Assembly (NCBI GenBank): GCA_945860745.1
Contig: CAMASH010000002.1
Coordinates: 18,630-82,629, forward strand
Reading direction: 5' to 3'
DNA from: Chthoniobacter flavus
GTDB lineage: Bacteria > Verrucomicrobiota > Verrucomicrobiia > Chthoniobacterales > Terrimicrobiaceae
Length of the DNA stretch: 64,000 bases
Positions 1-8,957 of the stretch are shown here, one piece after another (positions within the stretch are counted from its first letter, which is position 1; every line of letters starts with the position of its first letter). A program made the translations under genes and the position numbers. The notes under the pieces are model-generated. The model saw only the letters and a list, made by a program, of their open reading frames with translations. It made no database searches and was not told where the DNA came from.

Positions 1-703
1 AGCCGAGGGACTTTTCCAGGTCTGCGCGAATCTCGACAATCAAAGGTTCCTTTTGCAAACCGGCCGGCAGGGCGCTGATCTGACCGAGAAGATATTCGAT
101 GATGGCTGGCTGATGCAGGAGGCGGGCGGATTCCGGGGTATAAGCGCCCTCGACCAACCCGCTGACGATTTCGGTCCCGCGCACCCACGCGCCGAGGCTC
201 ACCAGGGTGACGAGGCTGCTGTCTTTTTGTTCCTCCATGTCGAGTTTCACTTCGTTCTGGGTTGCTTCCAGTTCCTCGCGCAAGGCGCTCCAGTCGTTGT
301 TCTCGGCAAAATCATTCAAGCTGTTGCTGCGGCCGAGGACGCTCTGGCTCACGTTCAACTTCTTGGCCAGATTGATGATTTCCTTGCCGATGTTTTTGAC
401 CCCCTGGCTGTCCTGCGCTTCGACGGCGATGTAGCCGTCTGCCACCAGGGTGCCGAGCACAAGGGCAATTTGGGCGCGGCTGGAGGTGGCCGCCGGCGTG
501 CCCGTGCGCACCAGTTTGACCCAATTGGGACGGCCCAGTTTGCCGATGGCGGCAAAAAATTCGCCCGGCATGGGAACGGTAACCGAATCCACCCGTTCCG
601 CGCCTTTGATCTGGCCCGGGGTCATGGCCGTCTCGGCCGCAAACAAGCCCCCGGCGGACAGGGCGGGCAAGGCGGCAAAAAATAACCGTCGCATCCAATT
701 CAT
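1..703 (-). CDS. Secreted hypothetical protein, C-terminus cut by window edge
   Basis: The frame opens with ATG at 703 and runs off the left edge, so about 234 residues are visible. The protein begins MNWMRRLFFAALPALSAGG and continues to GLFAAE, a typical Sec signal peptide with likely cleavage after AxA. The rest is soluble and mostly helical, with no catalytic motif I recognise and no membrane segment after the leader. hrpB starts divergently 91 bp away. Function unknown; an exported or periplasmic location is the only supported inference. Confidence 0.7.
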   Translation of the reverse strand, partial: MNWMRRLFFAALPALSAGGLFAAETAMTPGQIKGAERVDSVTVPMPGEFFAAIGKLGRPNWVKLVRTGTPAATSSRAQIALVLGTLVADGYIAVEAQDSQGVKNIGKEIINLAKKLNVSQSVLGRSNSLNDFAENNDWSALREELEATQNEVKLDMEEQKDSSLVTLVSLGAWVRGTEIVSGLVEGAYTPESARLLHQPAIIEYLLGQISALPAGLQKEPLIVEIRADLEKSLG

Positions 704-794
704 CAGAGCAGATAATACCAAGCATCGAACTTTGGCGAGCGACTTTCGCGACAGGCGGGACGCGCGGTCGCCGCGATTTTTACCACCGAGCAGC

Positions 795-3317
795 GTGAAC
801 GCACATCTTCCCATTTACGATCTCGACGAGGAGATCGTGGCCGCCCAGCAAGCCGGCCGTCTCGTCCTTCAGGCCCCGACCGGCTCGGGAAAATCCACCC
901 AGGTGCCGCAGATCCTCCTCGACGGCGGTGCGCTGGGCGAGGGCCGCTGCGTCATCCTGCAACCCCGCCGGCTGGCCGCCCGCATGCTGGCCAAGCGCGT
1001 GGCCGAGGAACGCGGCGTCCCTCTCGGCACGGAGGTCGGCTATCGCATCCGGCTGGACAATGTTTCCTCCGCGCAGACCCGCATCCTCTTCGTCACCGAG
1101 GGCATTCTCCTGCGGCAGATGATCGCCGACCCGCGGTTGCGGGACATTTCCACCATCATCTTCGACGAATTTCACGAGCGCCACCTCTACGGCGACATCA
1201 GTCTGGCCCGCGCCTTGGATCTCCAGGAATCCGCCCGACCCGACCTCAAGATCATCGTCATGTCCGCCACGCTGGACGGCGGTCAGATCGAAAAATACCT
1301 GGCCCCCTGCCAGACCCTGGTCTCGGAAGGACGGGTTTTCCCCGTCGGGCTCGAATACCTCCGCCACGAACCCCGCGACGAGCCGCCCTGGGAACTCGCG
1401 GCCGAGGCCGTGCGGGAAAACTTCGCGCAAACCGACGGAGACGTCCTCATCTTCATGCCCGGCGCCTACGAAATCCAGCGCACCATCCGGGAACTCTCCC
1501 ACCGCGTGCTGCGCGCCGGCGTCACCATCCTGCCCCTCCATGGCGAACTCCCCGCCGCCGAGCAGGACAAGGCCGTGGCCCGCACCGCCCAGCGCAAGAT
1601 CATTGTCTCGACCAACGTGGCCGAGACCTCCCTCACCATCGACGGCGTGACCATGGTGGTCGATGCCGGCCTGGCCCGCGTGGCCCGCTACGACCCCAAC
1701 CGCGGCATCAACACCCTCATGATCGAAAAGATCAGCCGCGCCTCCGCCGATCAACGCGCCGGCCGGGCCGGACGCACCGCACCGGGAATTTGCCTGCGCC
1801 TCTGGACCGAACGCGACCACGTCCAGCGCCCGCCGGTCGAACTCCCCGAAATCAAACGCCTCGACCTGGCCGAGACCGTTCTTTCCCTCAAAGCCGCCGG
1901 GGTGCGCGATCCGGCCGGTTTCCGCTGGATCGACCGGCCGGAGGAAAAATCCCTCGCCCGCGCCGAGCAACTCCTGCGCGATCTCGGGGCCCTGGACGAT
2001 GCCAGCGGCGAGATCACCCCGACCGGACGCCGCATGCTCAGCTTTCCCGTCCATCCCCGCTACGCCCGCATGTTTCTCGCCGCCGAGGAATCGGGTTGTG
2101 TGCGCGCCGCCGCCCTCATCGCCGCCCTCACCCAATCCCGCAGCCTCCTGCTCAAAACCGAAAAGCGCATCGAGGAGGAACGGGCGGAAATTTTCGGCGA
2201 GGGCAGCTCGGACTTCCTCATCCTCATGCGCGCTTTCCAGTTCGCCGAACGCCACGACTTCCGTCTCGAGGCCCTCCGTCCCCTCGCCATTCACGGCGAG
2301 GCCGCCCGGCAGGTGAAAAAACTCTTCGAGCAATTTCTGGAAATCGCCCGGGACGAAGACCTCGACACCGAGGCCGGATCCGTCCGCGACGAAGCCATCG
2401 CCCGCTGCGTCCTGGCCGGATTCGCCGATCAGGTCGCCCGCCGCCGCAGCGGGGGAACGCTCGTTTGTGACATCGTCCACGAACGCCGCGGCCAGCTGGC
2501 CCGCGCCAGCATCGCGCAGAACAGCCAGCTCATCGTGGCCGCCGAGATCAACGAAATCGAAGGCCGCGGCGGCGAAGTGCAGGTCATTCTCTCCCTCGCC
2601 ACCGAGATCGAGGAAGCCTGGCTGCGCGAAATGTTTCCCGGCCACTTCGAGGAACGCAGCGCCCACATTTACGACAGCTCCCAGAACCGCGTCGTCGTCC
2701 GCCGGGAAAAAATCTTCCGCGATCTTGTCATCGAATCCCAGGACCGCGACGCCGAGCCCTCACCCCGGGCCACTTCCTGCCTCGCCGCCCGCGTGGTCGA
2801 AGGCGACTTGAAACTCACCCGGTGGGACGACGCCGTCGAACAATGGATCGAACGTGTCAATTTTCTGGCCCGCGTTCTGCCCGAACAGAACCTCCCCCCC
2901 ATCGGCCCGACCGAACGCGAATACATCGTCCATCTCGCCTGCGACGGAGCCACCAATTATCGCGAAATCAAGGACCGCCCTGTCCTGGGACTGGCCCGCT
3001 CGATTTTGACCCCCGCGCAGCAACATTTGGTGGACAAACAAGCCCCCGAACGCCTCGAACTCCCCGGCGGACGCCGCGCCAAGATCACCTACGCCGCCGA
3101 CGCCGACCCCGTCCTCGGCGCCCGCATCCAGGATCTCTATGGCGTGACCGAGGACATCAAAATCGCCGCCGGCCGCGTGCCCGTGACGATCCAAGTCCTC
3201 GCCCCAAACCACCGGCCCGTGCAAGTGACGAAAAGTTTGAAAACCTTCTGGGCCGAGTCCTATCCCAAGCTCAAACAACAACTCTCCCGCCAGTATCCGA
3301 AACACGAATGGCGGTGA
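795..3317 (+). CDS. hrpB: ATP-dependent helicase HrpB
   Basis: DEAH/RHA-type RNA helicase of about 840 residues, the usual HrpB length. Visible motifs in order: Walker A APTGSGKST (residue ~30), the DEAH-box variant DEFHERH (~130), motif III SATLD, motif V STNVAETSLTI and motif VI QRAGRAGRT, followed by a long HrpB-type C-terminal region. The chosen start is GTG at 795 (VNAHLPIYDLDEEI); the frame is open further upstream, but that stretch overlaps the divergent secreted-protein gene and has no family similarity. It ends TGA. HrpB proteins are widespread but their cellular role is poorly defined. Confidence 0.93.
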   Translation: MNAHLPIYDLDEEIVAAQQAGRLVLQAPTGSGKSTQVPQILLDGGALGEGRCVILQPRRLAARMLAKRVAEERGVPLGTEVGYRIRLDNVSSAQTRILFVTEGILLRQMIADPRLRDISTIIFDEFHERHLYGDISLARALDLQESARPDLKIIVMSATLDGGQIEKYLAPCQTLVSEGRVFPVGLEYLRHEPRDEPPWELAAEAVRENFAQTDGDVLIFMPGAYEIQRTIRELSHRVLRAGVTILPLHGELPAAEQDKAVARTAQRKIIVSTNVAETSLTIDGVTMVVDAGLARVARYDPNRGINTLMIEKISRASADQRAGRAGRTAPGICLRLWTERDHVQRPPVELPEIKRLDLAETVLSLKAAGVRDPAGFRWIDRPEEKSLARAEQLLRDLGALDDASGEITPTGRRMLSFPVHPRYARMFLAAEESGCVRAAALIAALTQSRSLLLKTEKRIEEERAEIFGEGSSDFLILMRAFQFAERHDFRLEALRPLAIHGEAARQVKKLFEQFLEIARDEDLDTEAGSVRDEAIARCVLAGFADQVARRRSGGTLVCDIVHERRGQLARASIAQNSQLIVAAEINEIEGRGGEVQVILSLATEIEEAWLREMFPGHFEERSAHIYDSSQNRVVVRREKIFRDLVIESQDRDAEPSPRATSCLAARVVEGDLKLTRWDDAVEQWIERVNFLARVLPEQNLPPIGPTEREYIVHLACDGATNYREIKDRPVLGLARSILTPAQQHLVDKQAPERLELPGGRRAKITYAADADPVLGARIQDLYGVTEDIKIAAGRVPVTIQVLAPNHRPVQVTKSLKTFWAESYPKLKQQLSRQYPKHEWR

Positions 3318-3444
3318 GCCTCATAAAGACGAAGAGCCTCCTCCCCTTTCCTGGAAGGCAAGGCGTCAATCAGGACACCAACGCATTTTTGAAGACCTCC
3401 CGTAAAAGCGCGATCTTTTCAGCGGGCGGGGAATGGTTGTTCAT

Positions 3445-3855
3445 TCACCCCTCGCCGTCCGGCACGAATAGGCCCGAGTATCCGGGCGTATAAAGGCGCA
3501 AGCCGGTGAGTTCGGCTATCCGCACAAAATGCGCATCGATGGCCTAGAGACGCATGTCGTCATGCAAGGCCAAGGCGGCGGTGGCCACGTCGAGCCAGGG
3601 CACGGTGAGACCGTTGTCGCGGAGTTTCCAAGCCATCGCGACGGTGCGATCCCGGTCCGCCTCGGCGCACGAGCGGTAGGGAACGACAGAAAAATGGCGT
3701 CCGAGCCGCCCGCGTTCGTCCCCGCGAGCGCCGCCCAGCACTTCGAGGCGCACCGGCGAACACCACTGCGCCTCGTAGACGTCGAGGAGGCTCTCCAAAG
3801 CCAGGCATTTGTCGTCTTCCCCGCGCAGGGGAGCTGCTTTTGACTCGACCGGGGG
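3445..3855 (-). pseudogene. Decayed PIN-domain (VapC-like) toxin with internal TAG
   Basis: Read on the minus strand, this gives a PIN-domain body (SPVRLEVLGGARGDERGRL, then GLTVPWLDVATAALALHDD), then TAG, then AIDAHFVRIAELTGLRLYTP in the same frame. A second copy at 5079-5210 has a Tyr codon (TAT) exactly where this copy has TAG, so the stop is a nonsense mutation. The first ~15 residues, which should hold the first acidic residue (hDTS), are also absent and replaced by unrelated sequence with an in-frame stop. No antitoxin gene is left next to it. Non-functional remnant. Confidence 0.8.
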
Positions 3856-4295
3856 GGGCTTCCCGTTTCCGCCATAGCGGATTTACTACCGTGTTGTCGA
3901 AATTCGTCAGACCGTGGAAATCCTAAAAATTTGGCACGGCGCACGGAAAAGACGACCGCGGCTTTAGTCCGAAATCGCCTTCGAACCGCCACCACGGGAT
4001 CGGTCCCACACTATTCTCCCCCCGTATCTGTCCCAGGGTGAGCGTTTTGGTTTATGGGACCGAATCCTAGTGTGCCTGTTAGTCACTTTTCGCCAGGGGG
4101 TTCTCCTTCGATCCAGGGGATGGAGGGAAGACCTCCCAGTCGTCCGCATCCCTTTTCACGGACCAGAGAATCGGAGCGCAGCGGAGATTCGAGCCAAGGC
4201 GAATCAAAGGTCATCCCGCCAGAGTCAGGCCTTTCTCCTTCGGCTTTAATTCCCCTGGCCCTTATCAATGACAGAATTGACAGACCCAATGCCAA
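3856..4295. other. Gene-poor spacer upstream of the vapBC pair
   Basis: No convincing coding sequence is seen on either strand. A TTGACA hexamer at 4277-4282 resembles a -35 box but lies only 13 bases before the ATG at 4296. It would therefore fit better with a more downstream start (GTG 4314) or be fortuitous. The stretch may hold remains of the antitoxin that once accompanied the decayed PIN gene to the left, but I could not recognise one. Confidence 0.35.
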
Positions 4296-4577
4296 ATGTC
4301 ATTGTCATTGCCAGTGACTCTCACCTTGGACAAAATGAGCCGTGTGGTCGTGCCGAAAGCCCTGCGGGAACGCCTTGCGCTTGAGCCTGGCGACGAACTG
4401 GAAGTTTCCTTGGAAGCCGACAGCATCCGGCTCCGCCCGGTCAGGCCGGTCTCCCCTCTCGCGGAGAAGGATGGACTGCTGGTTTGCACCAGCGAAGTTC
4501 CTCCATCGGCCTGGGATCTCGGGGCCTTCCTTGAGCAACAACGGGATCACCGCAGCCGGGAAGTGTCTGCGCTGTGA
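4296..4577 (+). CDS. AbrB/MazE-type antitoxin (VapB-like)
   Basis: A 93-residue protein with an N-terminal SpoVT/AbrB DNA-binding fold: LTLDKMSRVVVPKALRERL followed by EPGDELEV and RLRPV. The C-terminal half (DLGAFLEQQRDHRSREVSAL) would be the toxin-binding tail. ATG 4296 is annotated; an in-frame GTG at 4314 would still keep the whole fold. The stop overlaps the start of the PIN gene by four bases (GTGA), which suggests translational coupling. Such antitoxins normally neutralise the toxin and repress their own promoter. Confidence 0.88.
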   Translation: MSLSLPVTLTLDKMSRVVVPKALRERLALEPGDELEVSLEADSIRLRPVRPVSPLAEKDGLLVCTSEVPPSAWDLGAFLEQQRDHRSREVSAL

Positions 4578-5005
4578 AGGTTTGCTTCGATACCTCCATG
4601 TTGGTGGCAGCACTCCTCCAGCAGCACCCTCACCACGGCGCCGCCCTCCCGCATTTTCGGGCAGCCCGGGAAGGCGGCACGCAAGCTCATCTCACCACGC
4701 ACGCCCTGGCCGAACTTTTCGCCACCCTGACCTCCCTCCCGATCAAACCCCGGTTGCTTCCCGCCGATGCCCGCCGCCTGATCGACACCTCCGTCTTGAA
4801 ACATTTCGCACTGATTTCTCTCGGTCCGACGGAATATCAGGATGCCCTTCACCTCACCGCCACGCAAAATCTGGCCAGCGGGGCGATCTATGACGCCCTT
4901 CATTTGGTGGGAGCACGCACAGCGGGCTGCACCGCTCTTTACACCCTGAACCTCCGCCATTTCCGCGCCCTTGCTCCTGGCGACGCGATGATCGTTTCTC
5001 CGTAG
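4574..5005 (+). CDS. PIN-domain ribonuclease toxin (VapC-like)
   Basis: A 143-residue PIN-domain protein, usual size for VapC. The first acidic residue is in VCFDTSMLVAALL, a conserved Glu is in THALAELFATLT, and the C-terminal acidic residues are in AIYDALHLVGA. It starts at GTG 4574, overlapping the antitoxin stop. Family knowledge predicts Mg-dependent cleavage of tRNA or other RNA when free of antitoxin. It is intact, unlike the two PIN copies flanking the pair. Confidence 0.9.
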   Translation: MKVCFDTSMLVAALLQQHPHHGAALPHFRAAREGGTQAHLTTHALAELFATLTSLPIKPRLLPADARRLIDTSVLKHFALISLGPTEYQDALHLTATQNLASGAIYDALHLVGARTAGCTALYTLNLRHFRALAPGDAMIVSP

Positions 5006-5035
5006 AGTTCCTGCTCTTCACTCTGCAAAACATGT

Positions 5036-5058
5036 GGCATCGGCAGGATGCCGACGCC
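5036..5058. repeat. REP-like hairpin, GCA-GGA-TGC family
   Basis: Near-perfect inverted repeat with arms GGCATCGGCA and TGCCGACGCC around a GGA loop, with one A/C mismatch in the stem. It lies just after the vapBC-like pair. Close relatives lie at 16044-16062 and 16077-16093. Confidence 0.7.
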
Positions 5059-5078
5059 ACTTGAGGAACCCTCGGACG

Positions 5079-5210
5079 TCAGACCTCGCCATCCGGCACG
5101 AACATACCCGGGTCTCCCGGCGTGGAGAGGCGCAGGCCGGTGAGTTCGGAAATCCGCCTGAAATGCGCATCGAGAGCATAGAGCCGCACATCATCATGCA
5201 GGGCCAGCGC
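5079..5210 (-). pseudogene. C-terminal fragment of a PIN-domain gene
   Basis: The minus strand encodes the last ~43 residues of a PIN protein closely similar to the copy at 3445-3855 (ALALHDDVRLYALDAHF, then RISELTGLRL), ending in a normal TGA. The upstream part is missing. Oddly, a short stretch like another part of the gene (ESLLDAYQAQ) is readable at 5278-5310 on the opposite strand, so an inversion or two separate remnants is likely. No product is expected. Confidence 0.7.
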
Positions 5211-5396
5211 CGAGAAGGGCTCGCAGCGGGTTGCCATGGTTCTTGTTGATTCGTCGGCTTGAGGTCAAGCTTGCGGGGGAAAGCCTCCTCGACGCCTATC
5301 AGGCGCAGCCCGGAAATTTAGTGAAAAATTCCGCTCTGCGCTTCCCGGATCATCCGGGCTTTCCACGGAATCCTTGAGAAACTCACCGGCACCTTA

Positions 5397-6278
5397 CTAA
5401 TACTTCGGCGCCTTGACCGTTCCCGCTTCCAGATCGTCGCGACGGCGCTGGACGATTTGTTCGGCGATCTCGTGCACCATTTCCTCCACCAGCAGACGCA
5501 GATGGCTGCCGCGGCGGAAGTCAGACGGCGCGATATTCTTCACGCGATCGGCGTGGGTGCTGAGCTGGTAGCACTTTTTGAAACTGGTGCGGGTGGGATC
5601 CTCGGCGTTGTAGACAGCGATGGCCTGTCCGCCATTGCGGCGCATCACGGTGAAACACGGCACATCGGTCGGACCGTCGCCGATGTAAACCATGTTGGTA
5701 AACGGGATCGGACGCAGTTCCGGCGCCATGTGGTCATTCACATCCTCGCTCATGTCGAGCATGCCTTTGTTGATGCGGAAGAGAAACTGCGTCTTCTGAG
5801 TGTGGCTGATCACGCGGCGGGGAAAGGTGATGCGGCCCTGCGCGTCCTCGGCAAATTCGCAGCCGAAGATGGCCTTCACATACGGCGCGAGCTTGCTGCC
5901 TTCGAGCAGGATCTTCAGGCCGGAGGAAACGATGTAATGCTCCACGTTGATGCCGTAGGCTTCGTGCTCGGGGGAAAGAAGGCCGGTTTCGAATTCCTCG
6001 AACATGTCGGGCAGACCTTTGTAGAAGGTGAGTTTTTCCCCGAGTTTGCGCAGTTCGGCGTTGGTCGGGCGATCCATCTCGAGGTAGTCGAGCATCACCT
6101 TCATGTAGGCGAGTTCGTTGTCGTAACCCTGATCCTTGACCAGTTCGCCGCAGCGTTTCCAGAATTGCTCCGAGTTGATCCCGAAGACCGGAAAGAGGGC
6201 CTCCTCCTGCATGTAGGTGGGGGAGAGCGTTTGATCGTAATCGTAAATGATCGCGATGGTGTTTTGCGGGACGGACAT
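5397..6278 (-). CDS. HAD-superfamily phosphatase-like hydrolase
   Basis: A 293-residue cytosolic protein. HAD motif I is IIYDYDQTLSP (residues ~9-19, nucleophile and acid/base Asp pair), with motif II-like VSSG near residue 118 and motif IV as YIGDGPTDVPCF (~197). A large cap lies between motifs I and II. This layout resembles phosphoserine-phosphatase-like HAD enzymes, but the substrate cannot be read from sequence. It stands 11 bp downstream of the epimerase gene on the same strand, so co-transcription is likely. Confidence 0.85.
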   Translation of the reverse strand: MSVPQNTIAIIYDYDQTLSPTYMQEEALFPVFGINSEQFWKRCGELVKDQGYDNELAYMKVMLDYLEMDRPTNAELRKLGEKLTFYKGLPDMFEEFETGLLSPEHEAYGINVEHYIVSSGLKILLEGSKLAPYVKAIFGCEFAEDAQGRITFPRRVISHTQKTQFLFRINKGMLDMSEDVNDHMAPELRPIPFTNMVYIGDGPTDVPCFTVMRRNGGQAIAVYNAEDPTRTSFKKCYQLSTHADRVKNIAPSDFRRGSHLRLLVEEMVHEIAEQIVQRRRDDLEAGTVKAPKY

Positions 6279-6289
6279 AAGTGCGCTGG

Positions 6290-7156
6290 TCAGCGCAAGG
6301 CATCCTGAAGAGCGGAGGCCAAAGTGGCAAACCGGAAAACATATCCACCCTCCGGCGCCCGGCGCGGGCTCACCCGCGTGCTGTCGAGCATCAGATGGGA
6401 GAACTCACCCAAACCCAGTCGCAGCGCAAAGGCCGGGGCGGGAAGAAACGCCGGACGGTGCACCGCGCGGGCCAGTTCCCGGGTAAATTCCTCGTTGCGA
6501 AAAGGCTCCGGCATGACGGCATTGACCGCCCCGCGCACGGAATCATTCTCCAGCGCCCAGATCGCCATTCCGGCCACATCGTCGACGTGCACGCCGCTCA
6601 TCCATTGCCGGCCGTTGCCCAGGCGTCCACCCCACCCGACACGGAACAAGGGGGCGATGAGCTTGAGGGCGCCACCGCGGCCCAGGACGAAGCCGATGCG
6701 GAGGCAAACCACCCGGACGCCGAGGGCCGCAGCTTCCTCCGCCTCGGCTTCCCATTCGCGGGCGACTTCGGCCAGAAATCCCTGACCCGATGGCGAGGTC
6801 TCGTCCACCAACCTCTCACCGGTGTCTCCATAAAAACCGATGGCGGAGGCGTTGACGAGCACCCGCGGTTTCTGCCCGCCGGCGGCCATGGCCCTGACCA
6901 GTTGGCGGGTGCCGAGGATGCGGCTTTCGAGAATGGCGCGCTTTTTGTTTCTGGTCCAAAGACCCATGATGGATTCGCCCGCGAGATTCACCACCGCGTC
7001 CAGATCCGAAAGATCGGGCAGCTTTTCGCGGTCAAACAACCGCGTCCCCGCACCCGACCGCCGGGAAAAGCCGACGACCTCATGACCGCCCGCACGGCAC
7101 AATTCGGCCACCCTCGAACCGATGAAACCGCTGAAGCCAGTGATGCCGATTTTCAT
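6290..7156 (-). CDS. TIGR01777-family NAD(P)-dependent epimerase
   Basis: A 288-residue short-chain dehydrogenase/epimerase. The N-terminus KIGITGFSGFIGSRVAEL carries the GxxGxxG nucleotide-binding loop. NLAGESIMGLWTRNKK and NASAIGFYGDTGERLVDE are characteristic of the YfcH/TIGR01777 group, and the C-terminal segment matches the small extra domain of this family. Physiological substrate unknown. It precedes the HAD hydrolase in the same orientation. Confidence 0.9.
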   Translation of the reverse strand: MKIGITGFSGFIGSRVAELCRAGGHEVVGFSRRSGAGTRLFDREKLPDLSDLDAVVNLAGESIMGLWTRNKKRAILESRILGTRQLVRAMAAGGQKPRVLVNASAIGFYGDTGERLVDETSPSGQGFLAEVAREWEAEAEEAAALGVRVVCLRIGFVLGRGGALKLIAPLFRVGWGGRLGNGRQWMSGVHVDDVAGMAIWALENDSVRGAVNAVMPEPFRNEEFTRELARAVHRPAFLPAPAFALRLGLGEFSHLMLDSTRVSPRRAPEGGYVFRFATLASALQDALR

Positions 7157-7159
7157 TTT

Positions 7160-7230
7160 AACAAAAGGTCACAAAGAAAACGAAGTGCGCGGGGATCCAT
7201 TCTTTGTTCTTTTCGTTTCCTTCGGTAAAA
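7160..7230. repeat. Degenerate AAAGAAAACGAAG-type intergenic repeat
   Basis: AT-rich, low-complexity spacer carrying motifs such as CACAAAGAAAACGAAG and TTTGTTCTTTTCGTTTCC in a GC-rich genome. The same style of sequence recurs at 43004-43079, 60842-60920 and 61870-61948. It lies between the amidase stop and the epimerase start. Looks like a dispersed repeat family, not a gene. Confidence 0.5.
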
Positions 7231-7240
7231 AAGATGCCTT

Positions 7241-8260
7241 TTACGGTCCGAATCTCTTCTGGAGCCAGCCGTAAGGGAAGCGGTCGCCGGGACAATCGGT
7301 CGGCTTGGGATTGATTTTTTTGTGGGGCAGAACGATGGCCGGCTTGCCTTTGACTCTTCCCACGCGGCCGCGCAGGTAAACGGCGAGTTCGTCCAACGCG
7401 GCGAGTTGGTCCTGGGTCGGTTGGTCGCGGTTCAGATCCCCGACCAGACAAATCCCGATGGCGATGTTGTTGAGATAATCGCTGGCCACGTGGCCGCCGT
7501 TGATCTGGCGGGTCCAGCGCGGACCGATCTCGATCTCGCCATCGCCGGAGGAGTTGCCGTTGCCAATGACGAAATGATAGGCAAGGCCGTTTTGCATTTT
7601 GCGCACGCGGCGGTGATACGTGTCGAAAATGCGGGCGTTGCCCTGCCGGGTGCCGCTGTTGTGCACGATGATGTATTTCCAGCGGCCTTTTTGCACCCGG
7701 GCGTTGTCGATGGCCTTGCGCACCGAGGGACTCAGATAGCGCCAACGGCGGAACCATCCGCCGGTGTTCTTGGGGGCGGGTTCCTCGCCCTGGCTTTCCA
7801 GTAAACCCGATTTCTCAATGAGGATCGGGGCATCCAGGCGTTCCCCGCCCGGAGTTTTTCCCTTGGGAATCTGAGGAGGCGTCGGTTCCGGCGTTTCCCG
7901 CGGGGGCGCCGCACGTTCGGGAGTATCACCCGGAGCCGGCCGCGGCGTGGCGGTGGGCTTGGGATCGGGACTTTCCGGAGCAGGCGTCGGAGCGGGGCCC
8001 ATTTCTATCACATCCGGCGTGGCATCCGCCGCCGGACGCGGGGTGGGAGTTGCCCGCGGAGTCGGTTCGGGAGGGGAAAGGGTTCTCGGCTTGGGCCGTG
8101 GCGTGGCGGAAGCGGCCGGACGCGGCACCGGGCGGATATCCTCCCTGGCCTTGAGAAAGAGCTGCTTCTTTTGCTCTTCGCTCATTTGGCCGCTCATCGG
8201 CGGAACTCCGGCAGGGACAAGGGCCATCGCCATCAGCCAAAAATAAATCCTCCTCCGCAT
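7241..8260 (-). CDS. N-acetylmuramoyl-L-alanine amidase, PGRP/Amidase_2 type
   Basis: A 339-residue exported protein: signal peptide (RRRIYFWLMAMALVPAG), a long Pro/Thr/Ala-rich linker (~residues 40-150), then a PGRP-type amidase domain. Likely zinc ligands are the His in YIIVHNSG, the His in LPHKKINPKPTDCPG and that motif's Cys. Expected to cut the amide between N-acetylmuramic acid and L-Ala in peptidoglycan. Start chosen at ATG 8260; an in-frame GTG lies four codons upstream. Divergent from the gene at 8347. Confidence 0.88.
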   Translation of the reverse strand: MRRRIYFWLMAMALVPAGVPPMSGQMSEEQKKQLFLKAREDIRPVPRPAASATPRPKPRTLSPPEPTPRATPTPRPAADATPDVIEMGPAPTPAPESPDPKPTATPRPAPGDTPERAAPPRETPEPTPPQIPKGKTPGGERLDAPILIEKSGLLESQGEEPAPKNTGGWFRRWRYLSPSVRKAIDNARVQKGRWKYIIVHNSGTRQGNARIFDTYHRRVRKMQNGLAYHFVIGNGNSSGDGEIEIGPRWTRQINGGHVASDYLNNIAIGICLVGDLNRDQPTQDQLAALDELAVYLRGRVGRVKGKPAIVLPHKKINPKPTDCPGDRFPYGWLQKRFGP

Positions 8261-8346
8261 CTCGTGGCGCACCGTAACAGAGGACTCCCGTCAATCAAGC
8301 CACTGACGGATTGAAACTTTCCCTGCGCCGATGTAGGCTAACGCCC

Positions 8347-8880
8347 ATGAAATGGTTCCCCCTCCTCCTGCTCATCACGGTGGCGACGCTGGCGGCCCAA
8401 ACCAAGACCGACAAGGCGAACTTTGAACAGGCCGTGCGATCGTTTCAGGGTGGCGACTACGAGACGGCCCGCATGTTGTGGGAGACCGTGGTCGCGAACG
8501 ATCCCAAAAATCAGGCCGCGCAAAATTATCTGCGCATGATCCAAGCCCGGCAAAAAGCGGGCACCTCGCTGGCCGCCAACCTCAAAAAGATCATTCTGCC
8601 CAAGGTGGAATTTCAGGAGACCTCCGCGCGGGAGGCCGTAACCTTCGTGGCCCGGCAGGTGACGAAACAAACCGGCGGCAAGCAGGCGGTCAACGTCGTG
8701 TGGATGGTGCCCGAGGGCACGGAGAAAACCGTCACCCTCAGTCTGCAAAACATCCCCGCCTCCGAAGCGCTGAAATACATCGCCGAGGCCTCGAACCTGC
8801 AGGTGGAGTACGACAATTTCGCCGTGAAGATCAAACCGGCGGCCGCCCTGGCTCCCGCCTCGACGGATTCTCGACAGTAA
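8347..8880 (+). CDS. Exported protein with STN/secretin-like domain
   Basis: 177 residues. Signal peptide MKWFPLLLLITVATLAAQ, a TPR-like helical stretch (FEQAVRSFQGGDYETARMLW), then a module resembling the secretin/TonB short N-terminal fold (VTLSLQNIPASEALKYIAE and LQVEYDNFAVKIKP). No secretin barrel follows, so this is a free-standing periplasmic protein. A similar fold seems to occur in the gene at 36192. Function not known. Confidence 0.7.
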   Translation: MKWFPLLLLITVATLAAQTKTDKANFEQAVRSFQGGDYETARMLWETVVANDPKNQAAQNYLRMIQARQKAGTSLAANLKKIILPKVEFQETSAREAVTFVARQVTKQTGGKQAVNVVWMVPEGTEKTVTLSLQNIPASEALKYIAEASNLQVEYDNFAVKIKPAAALAPASTDSRQ

Positions 8881-8957
8881 GCAACGGCCGCTTTCCCGGA
8901 AACCCCACGTTTTCCGCGACCGCAAGAAGGAGCGCGACCGGGAGGGCAGCGATCCTC

